Source of the DNA: Nibribacter roseus
GTDB taxonomy: Bacteria; Bacteroidota; Bacteroidia; Cytophagales; Hymenobacteraceae
Assembly: GCF_042662225.1 (NCBI RefSeq)
Contig: NZ_JBHSYQ010000015.1
Coordinates: 310,001-374,000, forward strand
DNA length: 64,000 nucleotides
Reading direction: 5' to 3'
In this document: piece by piece, positions 52,934 through 61,998 of the stretch
How the letters are laid out: each line of letters opens with the position of its first letter
Numbering within the stretch: position 1 is the stretch's first letter
The notes under the pieces: generated by a model
What the model saw: the letters and a program-made list of their open reading frames with translations, nothing else
Told to the model about the DNA's origin: nothing
Databases searched by the model: none
Program-made: the position numbers and the translations under genes

Positions 52934-54841
52934 ATGGCAAATGTAGAAGATTTTGACTGGGGCAAGTTTGAGTCTCAGGGCTTCGGTGGAGGTTACTCTG
53001 AAAAAGAGCGTGCCGAAATGGAGCAAATGTATGCCGACACCCTGAACACTGTTCAGGAAGAGGAAGTGATTACTGGTACCGTTGTTGGTATCACTGATCG
53101 CGATGTAATCCTGAACATCGGATTTAAATCTGATGGTTTGGTGCCGGTTTCAGAATTCCGTGATCTTCCGGATCTGAAAGTAGGCGACGAGGTGGAGGTA
53201 TTCATCGAAGACCAGGAAGACCCTAATGGTCAATTGATCCTGTCCCGTAAGAAAGCCAAAATCGTTAAAGCCTGGGAAAGAATCTATGGCGCTCTTGAGA
53301 ATGATACCATTCTGGAAGGTGTGGTTAAGCGTAGAACCAAAGGTGGTTTAATCACTGACCTGTACGGCGTAGAGGCCTTCTTACCAGGTTCACAAATTGA
53401 TGTGAAGCCTATCCGCGACTTCGATGTGTACGTGGGTAAGAAAATGGAAGTGAAAGTTGTGAAAATCAACGCCGCTTTCGACAACGTAGTAGTATCGCAC
53501 AAAGTCTTGATCGAGAAAGACCTGGAGCAGCAGCGTGCCGCTATCCTCAACAACCTAGAAAAAGGACAGGTGTTGGAAGGTGTGATCAAGAACATGACCA
53601 ACTTCGGTGTGTTTATCGACCTTGGTGGCGTGGATGGTCTGTTGCACATCACCGATATTTCATGGGGCCGCATCAACCACCCGCAAGAGGTGTTGGAGCT
53701 AGACCAGAAAGTAAACGTGGTAGTATTAGATTTCGACGACGACAAGAAGCGTATCTCTTTGGGTATGAAGCAATTGACTGCTCACCCTTGGGATGCTCTG
53801 CCTGCCGAAGTAGAAGTTGGTTCACGCGTGAGCGGCAAGATCGTGAACGTAGCCGACTACGGTGCGTTCTTAGAATTGATGCCAGGCGTAGAAGGCTTGA
53901 TCCACGTATCAGAAATGTCATGGTCTCAGCACCTGCGCAACCCTCAAGACTTCATCAAACAAGGTGACGAAATTGAGGCAGTTGTGTTGACAATGGACCG
54001 CAACGAGCGCAAAATGTCACTTGGCATTAAGCAGCTGACCGAAGATCCTTGGACCAAAGAAGATGTATTGACGAAGTATGCCGTAGGTACTACCCACACT
54101 GGTGTGGTTCGTAACTTGACTAACTTCGGTCTGTTCATCGAGCTGGAAGAAGGAGTTGATGGTCTGGTTCACGTTTCTGACCTGTCTTGGACTAAGAAAA
54201 TCAAGCACCCATCTGAGTTCGTGAAAGTTGGTGACAACTTAGACGTAGTAGTTCTGGAGCTTGATGCCGCTTCTCGTCGTTTAGCCTTAGGCCATAAGCA
54301 ACTGGAAGAAAACCCTTGGGATACTTTCGCCTCTGTATTCACTGTAGGTTCTGTACACAAAGCAACCGTGTTAGAGAAATCTGACCGCGGCGCTACGTTA
54401 GAGTTACCTTATGGTATTGAAGGCTTCGCTTTCCCTAAAGGTTTAGACAAAGAAGATGGCTCTAAAGTAGAAGCTGGTGAGCAAATCGACTTCAAAGTAA
54501 CCGAGTTCTCTAAAGACGATCGCAAAATCATCTTGTCGCACACGGCAGTTCACACTGCCCAGCCAGAAGATGCGAAGCGTAAGAAATTCGAGAAGAAAGA
54601 AGCTCCAGCCGGAGGTGCCGCTAAAGCTGCCGCTCCTGCTGCCCCTAAGAAAGACGAAGTTCGTTCTACCTTAGGTGACCTGGATGCTCTTTCTGCTTTG
54701 AAAGACCAAATGATGGAGAATGAGAAAGAAGCAGGAGAGAAAAAATTAGCCGCCGCTGCCAAAGCTCGTGCTAGCAAATCTTCTGATTCTGATGCTACCG
54801 ATGCAGAAACCGAGTCAACTGACACTGAGTCTGCTGAGTAA
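52934..54841 (+). CDS. rpsA: 30S ribosomal protein S1
   Basis: 635 residues from the ATG at 52934 (a GTG at 52916 would add six residues). The protein brings mRNA to the 30S subunit. An acidic start (VEDFDWGKFESQGFGGGYSE) typical of Bacteroidota S1 is followed by six S1 RNA-binding domains, seen as repeats of the pattern GxVxxxxxxGxFxxL...GLxHxSxxSW (from about residue 44 to 540). The last 100 residues are low-complexity Ala/Lys then Ser/Asp/Glu. Two domains (1, 6) are divergent, as usual. Confidence 0.95.
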   Translation: MANVEDFDWGKFESQGFGGGYSEKERAEMEQMYADTLNTVQEEEVITGTVVGITDRDVILNIGFKSDGLVPVSEFRDLPDLKVGDEVEVFIEDQEDPNGQLILSRKKAKIVKAWERIYGALENDTILEGVVKRRTKGGLITDLYGVEAFLPGSQIDVKPIRDFDVYVGKKMEVKVVKINAAFDNVVVSHKVLIEKDLEQQRAAILNNLEKGQVLEGVIKNMTNFGVFIDLGGVDGLLHITDISWGRINHPQEVLELDQKVNVVVLDFDDDKKRISLGMKQLTAHPWDALPAEVEVGSRVSGKIVNVADYGAFLELMPGVEGLIHVSEMSWSQHLRNPQDFIKQGDEIEAVVLTMDRNERKMSLGIKQLTEDPWTKEDVLTKYAVGTTHTGVVRNLTNFGLFIELEEGVDGLVHVSDLSWTKKIKHPSEFVKVGDNLDVVVLELDAASRRLALGHKQLEENPWDTFASVFTVGSVHKATVLEKSDRGATLELPYGIEGFAFPKGLDKEDGSKVEAGEQIDFKVTEFSKDDRKIILSHTAVHTAQPEDAKRKKFEKKEAPAGGAAKAAAPAAPKKDEVRSTLGDLDALSALKDQMMENEKEAGEKKLAAAAKARASKSSDSDATDAETESTDTESAE

Positions 54842-54871
54842 TTTATAAACGGGTGAATGCCTGAAGTTTAG

Positions 54872-55012
54872 AAAGAGCCCTGANNNNNNNNNNNNNNNNN
54901 NNNNNNNNNNNNNNNNNNNNNNNNNNNNNNNNNNNNNNNNNNNNNNNNNNNNNNNNNNNNNNNNNNNNNNNNNNNNNNNNNNNNNNNNNNNNNNNNNAGG
55001 GCTCTTTTTTTT
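54872..55012 (+). terminator. rpsA terminator interrupted by an assembly gap
   Basis: AAAGAGCCCT (54872-54881) and AGGGCTCTTT (54998-55007) followed by a run of T form a classic terminator stem, but 114 N bases (54884-54997) fill the loop. The gap length may be a placeholder. Confidence 0.7.
54884..54997. other. assembly gap (114 N)
   Basis: Unresolved bases inside a terminator hairpin. Nothing can be said about their content. Confidence 0.99.
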
Positions 55013-55040
55013 ATCTAAAGCCGAAAAAAGTGGCTTTGCG

Positions 55041-55071
55041 TTGTGATAATAGAAGAAACTATCTATATTTG
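55041..55071 (+). promoter_or_regulatory. promoter of the tRNA-Cys gene
   Basis: TTG (55041-55043), 20 bases, then TATATTTG (55064-55071), a full match to the Bacteroidota promoter. The tRNA begins 13 bases later. Confidence 0.7.
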
Positions 55072-55084
55072 CACTCCCAATCAC

Positions 55085-55155
55085 GGTAACGTGGCCGAGT
55101 GGCTAGGCAGAGCTCTGCAAAAGCTCGTACAGCGGTTCGAATCCGCTCGTTACCT
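55085..55155 (+). tRNA. tRNA-Cys (anticodon GCA)
   Basis: A complete cloverleaf of 71 bases: acceptor GGTAACG pairs with CGTTACC, the anticodon stem GAGCT/AGCTC encloses the loop CTGCAAA with GCA at 55117-55119, and the T arm AGCGG-TTCGAAT-CCGCT is intact. The discriminator is T (U), as expected for tRNA-Cys, and CCA is not encoded. Confidence 0.96.
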
Positions 55156-55518
55156 CAAAATGGAATCAAAACCCGCTAAGATAATTCTTAAGCGGGTTTT
55201 TTTATGTATCAACTGGTCAGCTTGAGTTATCGTCAGCTTTCTTACCAGTTTTTAGATCTTACCTATCTTTCTGCTTTTCATTGTATTGGCTCCTCCTGAA
55301 AAACAAGCTAATACGTAATTCACGCAAGCTTTTTTGCGGGTACTCTCATAAATAAAATCTGCTTAATCTTTTAGTAAAATTCTACGTAACGGGAACATCT
55401 GTTGCCAATGTGTTGATGAACCAGATTCTTTCATCTAAGGAATTAACAATTCATTAATATTTAGCTAACAGAACAGAAAGAGCTTTCCCATTAATAGCAT
55501 ATATAGAGGTAGAACTGC
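55156..55518. other. intergenic region after tRNA-Cys
   Basis: Apart from the terminator at 55168-55203 I see no gene, strong hairpin or full promoter box in this A+T-rich stretch before the cyanophycinase gene. Confidence 0.55.
55168..55203 (+). terminator. terminator of tRNA-Cys
   Basis: AAAACCCGCT (55168-55177) pairs with AGCGGGTTTT (55191-55200) and is followed by further T residues. Confidence 0.8.
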
Positions 55519-56406
55519 ATGAGCGGAAAACCAGCAGATCATAAAACTAAGTCTAATTCATCTTTTGAGTACCGTACGCCCAACGGTACCCTGATCGCGA
55601 TAGGTGGGCGTGAAAACAAGGGAGATGACCCGGCAGCAGAAGACAGTAATAGTCACAACTTAAACTTTGTAAAGAATGAGATATTAGAACGCTTTGTTAA
55701 TGAACTACCTGGTAAGAATCCTCTCATTGTGGTAATTCCAACGGCATCATCCATACCGGAAGAGGTAGGGCGAACGTATGTAAAGGTTTTCCACCAACTA
55801 AAAGTAAAGAATGTGGAGGTGCTTGATATCCAGTCTAGGGAAGATTCTTGCAAAGAAGAGCACCTTGACCTAATCAAGAAGGCGAACGGCATTATGTTCA
55901 CCGGCGGCGATCAATTGCGGTTAACCTCCATTTTCGGTGGTACTGATATTATGCGGCTTATCAAGGAAAGGTACTTCAAAGAAAAACTGGTGATAGCAGG
56001 TACTAGCGCCGGGGCTGCGGCTATGTCTACCCAAATGATCTACCAAGGTCGCAGCGAAGAAGGCTTCATAAAAGGAGCTGTAAGTATTACCGCTGGCCTC
56101 GAACTTTTGAATGATGCCGCTATTGACACGCATTTTATATCCAGAGGCCGAATTGTACGTATGGCTCAAATGATTGCCACCAATCCCACATTCATAGGCA
56201 TAGGGCTGGAGGAAGACACCGGTATTGTGGTAAAAAAGGGTAGGGAAATAGAAGTGATTGGAAGTGGTTTGGTCATGATAGTAGATGGCAGAAGCAGCAC
56301 GTCAACCAACATTTACAAAGTACAGGAGGGAGTGCCGATTACCATCAGAGACTTGAAAGTGCACCTGTTAGGCAAAGGAGATACGTACACCATAGAAATC
56401 TTTTAA
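55519..56406 (+). CDS. cyanophycinase
   Basis: 295 residues, cytoplasmic, a serine peptidase of family S51. It breaks the arginine-aspartate polymer cyanophycin into beta-Asp-Arg dipeptides. Seen: the N-terminal GTLIAIGGRENKGDD, IVVIPTASSIPEEVG, GIMFTGGDQLRL, the nucleophile in IAGTSAGAAAMS (Ser near 164) and IDTHFISRGRIVRMAQ. The length is typical. The cyanophycin synthetase gene follows 39 bases later, so the pair forms a storage and release module. Confidence 0.92.
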   Translation: MSGKPADHKTKSNSSFEYRTPNGTLIAIGGRENKGDDPAAEDSNSHNLNFVKNEILERFVNELPGKNPLIVVIPTASSIPEEVGRTYVKVFHQLKVKNVEVLDIQSREDSCKEEHLDLIKKANGIMFTGGDQLRLTSIFGGTDIMRLIKERYFKEKLVIAGTSAGAAAMSTQMIYQGRSEEGFIKGAVSITAGLELLNDAAIDTHFISRGRIVRMAQMIATNPTFIGIGLEEDTGIVVKKGREIEVIGSGLVMIVDGRSSTSTNIYKVQEGVPITIRDLKVHLLGKGDTYTIEIF

Positions 56407-56445
56407 ATTAACTCCAAAATCTCATCCCCCAAGGATGATGGACTT

Positions 56446-59076
56446 ATGAAAATTGCAGAAATACGCATCATGCGCGGACCAAACTATTGGTCTGTTATTC
56501 ACCCGAAAATTGTAGTTCTCAAATTAGACATGGCGAATCACGCCGGAGTATTAACCACTGACCTTCCTGATTTTGCTGACCGACTGGAGAAAATGTTTCC
56601 AGGCATGGTAGAGCACCGCAGCACTGAAGGGCAGGAGGGCGGTTACTTGAAACGTGTACGGGAAGTGGGCGTGCCACTCAGCAATGTAGTGGAGCATGTG
56701 GCATTGGAGTTACAAACTTTGGGAGGAATGGAGTCAGGCTTCGGGAGAACCTATCCGGCCCCACAAGCAGGCTTTGAGTATGTAGTTTTCTCATACCAAG
56801 AGGAAAAAGCAGGAGAATATGCTGCTCACGCTGCCCTTAGAGTAGTCAATGCTTTGGCAAGCAACCAAGAATATGACATACAGCCAGACGTACATGAACT
56901 GCATGAAATTAGGGAAGATGAGCATATTGGCCCCAGTACGTACTCAATCGTATCAGAAGCGGTGTCTAGAGGAATCCCCTATATACGTCTGAACAAGAAT
57001 TCTCTTATACAATTAGGGTATGGGGTGCACCAAAAGCGAATTCAGGCTACCATGACTTGCCGTACCGCCACCTTCGCCACTGAGATTGCCGGTGATAAAA
57101 GCGCCACAAAAGATATGCTGCGAGAAGCAGGTGTACCAGTACCGGAAGGTGAACTTGTGTACTCAGTAGATGAACTGAAGGAAGCAGTCAAATTCTTAGG
57201 CTTTCCAGTAGTGACCAAGCCTCTAGACGGGAATCATGGCAAAGGAGCAGGTATCAACCTAAGATCTTTGTCAGAGGCTATAGCGGGCTTTAAAATGGCT
57301 CAGAAATATTCTGATGCCGTAATAGTAGAGCAGTTCATTGAAGGACATGATTTCCGGATGCTGGTCATCAACAAAAAGTTTGTGGCTGCCGCCAAAAGAA
57401 CGCCTGCCATGGTAGTTGGTGATGGTGTATCTACTATTCAGCAGTTGATAGACAAAGTAAACGCAGATCCGCGCCGTGGTATAGGGCACGAGAAAGTGCT
57501 GACCCGCATTACCGTAGACAAAGACACAAAAGGCATATTAGAAAAGAAAGGGTTCAATTTAAAAACCGTTATTGCAGAAGGAGAAGAGCTGTTTCTGAAA
57601 AGCACAGCTAACTTGTCTACAGGAGGTACTGCCACAGATGTGACCGATCTGGTAGACCCTTACAACATTTTAATGGCTGAGCGAATTGCCGGAACAATTG
57701 GTTTAGACATTTGCGGCATTGATGTGGTTACCTCTGACATTGCCATTCCGTTGCCAGAAGCCCGTGGGGCTGTTATAGAGGTAAACGCCGCACCAGGTTT
57801 CCGAATGCACATTTCCCCCACTGAAGGTTTGCCCCGTAACGTGGCGGAGCCTGTTATAGACATGCTGTTCCCGCGCGGATGCCCATCCAGAATTCCAATT
57901 ATAGCAGTTACGGGAACCAATGGTAAAACTACTACCTCACGATTAATCGCTCACATGGTGAAGTCGAAGGGCTATAAAGTAGGTTTTACCACTACCGATG
58001 GTATTTACATTCAGGACAAGATGCTGGAAAAAGGAGATACTACCGGAGCCAGAAGCGCAGAATTTGTATTACGTGACCCTACTGTAAACTTTGCGGTGTT
58101 AGAGTGCGCACGCGGCGGCATGTTGCGTTCAGGGCTGGGCTTTGAGCAGTGTGATGTAGGCATAGTCACCAACGTGGCCGAGGATCACTTAGGTCTCCGT
58201 GATATCTACACTTTGGAAGACATGGCCCGAGTAAAAGCAGTAGTACCCCGCAGCGTAAAAAAAGATGGTTATTCCATTCTGAACGCAGATGATGACTTGG
58301 TGTATGAAATGGCCAAAGACGTAGACTCAAAAGTGGCCTTCTTCAGCATGGACGAGAATAACCCGCGCATTCTGAAACATGTGGCCAAAGGCGGACTTGC
58401 CGCAGTATTTGAGAACGGTTTCATTTCCATCTTTAAGAACACTTATAAAATAAGAGTTGACCGTGTCGCTGATATACCTTTGACCTTTGGGGGGCGGGCA
58501 AGATTCAATATTGAAAACGTGTTAGCGGCTACCTTGGCCGGCTATGTGTCGCATTTTGAAATAAGTGAGATCAAGACTGCGCTCCGCACCTTTGTGCCGT
58601 CTCCAACCAAGACACCAGGTCGTATGAATCTCTTTAAATTCCCTGCTTTTGAGGTGCTGGTTGACTACGCACATAACCCAGCAGGCATGAAGGGGGTAGG
58701 TGAGTTTTTAGCCAATGTAGACGCCCGTAAAAAAGTAGGGATTGTAGCTGGGGTGGGAGACCGTAGAGACGAAGATCTGGTACAGTTAGGCCGTATGGCT
58801 GCTGAAATGTTTGATGAAGTTATCATTCGGCATGACAAAGACTTAAGGGGGCGAACTGCCGATGAAATAGATAACCTGGTGATCAGCGGAATTGAGCAAA
58901 TAGACCCAGACAAACCTTATAAAGTAGTAGGTGGCGAAATGAGTGCTATCGCTTATGCTCTGGAACATGCTGAAAGAAACTCCTTTATCACTATTTTCTC
59001 TGAAGATATTACGGAGGCCATTAAGCTGATTGAGAACTTTAAAGTAATTCAAGACCGCAGAGTAATGCTTGACTGA
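56446..59076 (+). CDS. cphA: cyanophycin synthetase
   Basis: 876 residues, normal for CphA. It polymerises aspartate and arginine without ribosomes, using ATP. In order: an N-terminal domain (about 1-160), an ATP-grasp domain (about 210-475; PVVTKPLDGNHGKGAGINL, VEQFIEGHDFRMLV, EVNAAPGFRMH) and a Mur-ligase-like domain with the P-loop VTGTNGKTTTSRLIAHM (about 491). Both active domains are complete. Paired with cyanophycinase upstream. Cyanophycin was first known from cyanobacteria, but such pairs occur in several other phyla. Confidence 0.94.
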   Translation: MKIAEIRIMRGPNYWSVIHPKIVVLKLDMANHAGVLTTDLPDFADRLEKMFPGMVEHRSTEGQEGGYLKRVREVGVPLSNVVEHVALELQTLGGMESGFGRTYPAPQAGFEYVVFSYQEEKAGEYAAHAALRVVNALASNQEYDIQPDVHELHEIREDEHIGPSTYSIVSEAVSRGIPYIRLNKNSLIQLGYGVHQKRIQATMTCRTATFATEIAGDKSATKDMLREAGVPVPEGELVYSVDELKEAVKFLGFPVVTKPLDGNHGKGAGINLRSLSEAIAGFKMAQKYSDAVIVEQFIEGHDFRMLVINKKFVAAAKRTPAMVVGDGVSTIQQLIDKVNADPRRGIGHEKVLTRITVDKDTKGILEKKGFNLKTVIAEGEELFLKSTANLSTGGTATDVTDLVDPYNILMAERIAGTIGLDICGIDVVTSDIAIPLPEARGAVIEVNAAPGFRMHISPTEGLPRNVAEPVIDMLFPRGCPSRIPIIAVTGTNGKTTTSRLIAHMVKSKGYKVGFTTTDGIYIQDKMLEKGDTTGARSAEFVLRDPTVNFAVLECARGGMLRSGLGFEQCDVGIVTNVAEDHLGLRDIYTLEDMARVKAVVPRSVKKDGYSILNADDDLVYEMAKDVDSKVAFFSMDENNPRILKHVAKGGLAAVFENGFISIFKNTYKIRVDRVADIPLTFGGRARFNIENVLAATLAGYVSHFEISEIKTALRTFVPSPTKTPGRMNLFKFPAFEVLVDYAHNPAGMKGVGEFLANVDARKKVGIVAGVGDRRDEDLVQLGRMAAEMFDEVIIRHDKDLRGRTADEIDNLVISGIEQIDPDKPYKVVGGEMSAIAYALEHAERNSFITIFSEDITEAIKLIENFKVIQDRRVMLD

Positions 59077-59118
59077 TGAATGAGTGAAGGAGTGGGTGAG
59101 AGAATTTATGAATGAATT
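59075..59118. repeat. left arm of a TGAATGAG-type inverted repeat
   Basis: Tandem degenerate TGAATGAG / GAGTGAAG words starting within the cphA stop codon. The reverse complement of 59239-59277 shows the same words with offsets. The roughly 120 bases between the arms hold no gene. Confidence 0.6.
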
Positions 59119-59238
59119 TGGTAGGAACAGCTTCTTGTGTAAGCATTCGCTTGTGTTAACAGGTACTTGGTTAAGCGCCTACTGAACAAGCCATAAACTC
59201 TCTCCGTTGTTGCGAATTCTAACTAAAAGCCACAACTA

Positions 59239-59277
59239 TTATTCATTCACTCATTCCTTCACATAATCACTCATTTC
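59239..59277. repeat. right arm of the TGAATGAG-type inverted repeat
   Basis: Complementary word set to 59075-59118 (ATTCATTCACTCATTCC and CACTCATTTC). It abuts the terminator at 59279. Confidence 0.6.
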
Positions 59278-59278
59278 A

Positions 59279-59320
59279 AAAAAAGAGCCCCAAAACGATT
59301 TCGTTTTGGGGCTCTTTTTT
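59279..59320. terminator. bidirectional intrinsic terminator
   Basis: Perfect 20-bp arms (59279-59298 and 59301-59320) with A and T tracts at the ends. It serves cphA and the convergent coiled-coil protein gene. Confidence 0.9.
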
Positions 59321-59340
59321 GTAATACAGTTCTAAAACAA

Positions 59341-60282
59341 CTATTTCAATGTAAAAGAAGAGGTGCCTATGAGGTAACCATCTGAGTATAGTTCAATGGT
59401 ATGTTTTCCTTGTTTATAAGGAGCTCCTTTAGAATAGATAAAGCTAACCTGTTGCTGTGTGTTATCAAATACTATATCACGTTTAGCGGTATAGAACTGC
59501 TCTTTGCCTTCATAGTCAAAGGTACCGGAGCCGGTAGCCAGATTATAAAGAGCTGATCCGTCTGGTTCAATCAAACGCATCATTATTTCTTTGCTTCCTT
59601 TTGGGGCCACTTCATTTTTGCCTAGCTTGAAAGCTACTTTTATTTTGTCTACGCGTTTGGCTTTGTACTCTTCGTCAGAGTCTTCTTTTTCTTTGCCTCT
59701 GGAGTTGATGATTGTAACCTGTATGTTCTGCGCCTCCAGTTTAGAGGCTAGCGCTACTTTTTGCTCTAGCTCCTGGTTGGTGCTGGTAATTTTGTTAATG
59801 GAGTCTGAAAGCCTGTTCTGAGTAGTTTTAAGACCTGTAACTTCAGAAAATAACTCTTCATTGGCGTCCTGCAGCTTGGCCATTTCCTCATCTTTCCGCT
59901 GTAACGCCAAGCGCAGATTTTCTGCTTGCTGCTTAAAGCGTTGCTGGTCTGCCAAGGTAAAGGAGCTATTTCTAAAAGAACGCAGTTGGTTCAGATCAGC
60001 GGTAATGGCAGCAATGCGTGTTTGCAAAGAATCATTGGAAAGACCCATAGATCTTAATTCCTCACTCTGACGTTCATAGTCTGCTTTAAGAGCTTCGTAA
60101 ACCTTAATTTGGTTTTCAAGCTCTGTGCTCTTCACCTTTATGATTTCTTGCTGCTCCTCGTTTTCTCTTGTTTTTTGCTGCTGCATGTAGATCAGGATGC
60201 CGTTTATGCTTAAAAGCACAATGATCAATCCTACTACTAACAATTTGCGGTTGCTATCCTTTTCTGTTGTCTCTGTCGCCAT
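59341..60282 (-). CDS. membrane-anchored coiled-coil protein
   Basis: 313 residues. One N-terminal membrane helix (about 14-32, LLVVGLIIVLLSINGILIYM), a long coiled coil (about 35-185, heptad-rich Leu/Glu/Gln/Lys) and a C-terminal beta-rich domain (about 200-313) with KVAFKLGKNEVAPKGSKEIMMR and a terminal IGTSSFTLK. The protein is probably anchored in the inner membrane with its coiled coil in the periplasm. Similar proteins occur through Cytophagales without assigned function. It has its own promoter at 60335-60365. Confidence 0.75.
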   Translation of the reverse strand: MATETTEKDSNRKLLVVGLIIVLLSINGILIYMQQQKTRENEEQQEIIKVKSTELENQIKVYEALKADYERQSEELRSMGLSNDSLQTRIAAITADLNQLRSFRNSSFTLADQQRFKQQAENLRLALQRKDEEMAKLQDANEELFSEVTGLKTTQNRLSDSINKITSTNQELEQKVALASKLEAQNIQVTIINSRGKEKEDSDEEYKAKRVDKIKVAFKLGKNEVAPKGSKEIMMRLIEPDGSALYNLATGSGTFDYEGKEQFYTAKRDIVFDNTQQQVSFIYSKGAPYKQGKHTIELYSDGYLIGTSSFTLK

Positions 60283-60334
60283 GGCGTGGTCTGTGCGGGG
60301 TAGTTAATTGTTTTTCCAGCAATACGTATTCTTA

Positions 60335-60365
60335 CAAAAATACGGTTCTATCTATCCTTTGCAAA
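60335..60365 (-). promoter_or_regulatory. Bacteroidota-type promoter for the coiled-coil protein gene
   Basis: On the minus strand TTTG (60365-60362), 19 bases, then TATTTTTG (60342-60335). Spacing and both boxes fit the consensus. The predicted leader is about 45 bases. Confidence 0.65.
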
Positions 60366-60393
60366 TAACCGAATAAAATACTTGCTTGAAGCT

Positions 60394-61011
60394 ATGCAAG
60401 AAGAACTAAACTTAACCTCAGAATATTGGTCAGCGCGCTACCAGTCCGGACAAACTGGCTGGGATGCCGGTGCTGTAACCACTCCTTTAAAAAGCTACAT
60501 AGACCAGCTGGAAGACAAGGAGATTAAAATATTAATACCTGGTGGTGGAAACGGCTACGAAGCAGAATATTTGCACCGGAACGGCTTTTCAAAGGTGCAT
60601 CTCTTAGATTTTGCCTCCGAGCCTTTGCAAAATTTTGCCTCCAGAGTGCCAGATTTCCCAAAAGAACATCTTCTGCAGAAAGATTTCTTTGACATGGAAA
60701 ATGAACAGTATGATCTGGTTTTAGAACAAACTTTTTTTTGTGCTTTGCCCCGCGGTTGGAGGTCTAATTATGCCCGACAAGTCTTTCAGGTGCTAAAACC
60801 CAATGGGAAATTAGCAGGAGTATTGTTTTCTACCGAATTTGACAGACAAGGGCCACCGTTCGGGGGATCAGCCTTTGAATATCAGGCATACTTTGAGCCG
60901 TACTTTCACTTCAGGCATTTTGAACCCTGTTATAACTCTATTGAGCCTAGGCAGGGGAGAGAAATTTTTATGGTATTGCAAAGAAAGGAGCGGCCGCAGT
61001 TTATGGCGTAG
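60394..61011 (+). CDS. TPMT-family SAM-dependent methyltransferase
   Basis: About 205 residues from the ATG at 60394 (a TTG at 60382 is in frame). The start (YWSARYQSGQTGWDAGAVTTPL) and the SAM motif ILIPGGGNGYEAEYL, then LLDFASEPLQNF and LVLEQTFFCALPRGWRSNYA, are characteristic of the thiopurine S-methyltransferase family as found in bacteria. The natural bacterial substrates are small thiols, selenols or tellurite-type compounds in known cases; none can be assigned here. Confidence 0.85.
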   Translation: MQEELNLTSEYWSARYQSGQTGWDAGAVTTPLKSYIDQLEDKEIKILIPGGGNGYEAEYLHRNGFSKVHLLDFASEPLQNFASRVPDFPKEHLLQKDFFDMENEQYDLVLEQTFFCALPRGWRSNYARQVFQVLKPNGKLAGVLFSTEFDRQGPPFGGSAFEYQAYFEPYFHFRHFEPCYNSIEPRQGREIFMVLQRKERPQFMA

Positions 61012-61083
61012 TCTTGCTGTATTTTGCTTACTTTTGAGCAACGGTTAGGGGAAAAGTAGGGGCTTCATGCTTCTTAATAAAGT

Positions 61084-61122
61084 CTGTTTTAGCTCCGTTT
61101 TTATGAAAATAAGCCAAAACAG
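61084..61122. terminator. GTTTTAGGC-family palindrome (copy 11)
   Basis: CTGTTTTAGCTCCGTTTTT...AAATAAGCCAAAACAG, degenerate inner stem, 72 bases after the TPMT-like gene. Confidence 0.65.
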
Positions 61123-61185
61123 CAGCCTGGACTGTAAATCTTAAGTATGAAATCTGACCATTGACTACTGTTACTGATACATAAC

Positions 61186-61998
61186 ATGACCTATCATATT
61201 CCTAAATTAAAACATACTGAATCCGGTAACTTTTTTTTGATGGCTGGACCCTGTGCCATTGAAGGCGAGGAAATGGCCTTGGAAATAGCCGAAGAACTTG
61301 TGCGTATTTCTGACCGTCTGCAGATACCGCTTATTTTTAAAGGGTCTTACCGGAAAGCAAACCGTTCAAAGCTTGATTCTTTTACGGGCATTGGTGATGA
61401 GAAGGCGTTGAAAATACTGGCCAAGGTAAGTCAGACTTTTGACATACCCACCGTTACCGACATACATGAAACCCATGAGGCGGCCTTAGCTGCCGAATAT
61501 GTAGATGTGCTTCAGATTCCTGCTTTTCTTTGCCGCCAAACAGATTTGTTGATTGCCGCCGCCCAAACAGGCAAGGTAGTGAACGTAAAGAAAGGACAGT
61601 TCTTGTCTGGTGAGTCTATGAAGTTTGCCGTGGAGAAAATACGGGAGTCGGGGAACAACAATGTTATTCTGACTGACAGGGGCAATTCCTTCGGTTATTC
61701 AGATTTAGTCGTGGACTTCCGAAACATTCCAGCCATGCGCGAAAACCAGGTGCCTGTGGTAATGGATGTAACGCATTCACTGCAGCAGCCAAACCAATCT
61801 TCAGGTGTAACCGGGGGTAGGCCAGCCTTAATAGAAACCATTGCCAAAGCCGCTATTGCCGTGGGCGCGGATGGTTTGTTTATTGAAACTCACCCAACCC
61901 CACAAACGGCCAAGTCAGACGGAGCCAACATGCTACAACTGTCTAACCTGGAAGGCCTGCTGGAAAGGCTGCTGAAAATCAGAAAAGCAATACTTTAA
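61186..61998 (+). CDS. kdsA: 3-deoxy-8-phosphooctulonate synthase
   Basis: 270 residues, normal length. It condenses phosphoenolpyruvate with arabinose 5-phosphate to give KDO 8-phosphate for the inner core of lipopolysaccharide. Motifs: the N-terminal MAGPCAIEGEEMALEIAEEL, FKGSYRKANRSK, VTDIHETHEAA, QIPAFLCRQTDLL, VNVKKGQFLSGESMKF and the C-terminal GADGLFIETHPTPQTAKSDG. Transcribed alone and convergent with the next gene. Confidence 0.95.
   Translation: MTYHIPKLKHTESGNFFLMAGPCAIEGEEMALEIAEELVRISDRLQIPLIFKGSYRKANRSKLDSFTGIGDEKALKILAKVSQTFDIPTVTDIHETHEAALAAEYVDVLQIPAFLCRQTDLLIAAAQTGKVVNVKKGQFLSGESMKFAVEKIRESGNNNVILTDRGNSFGYSDLVVDFRNIPAMRENQVPVVMDVTHSLQQPNQSSGVTGGRPALIETIAKAAIAVGADGLFIETHPTPQTAKSDGANMLQLSNLEGLLERLLKIRKAIL

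Noticed and set aside
53284..53745. 153-codon open frame antisense to rpsA
   Set aside because: It mirrors S1 repeats, has low-complexity Ser/Thr content and no domain.
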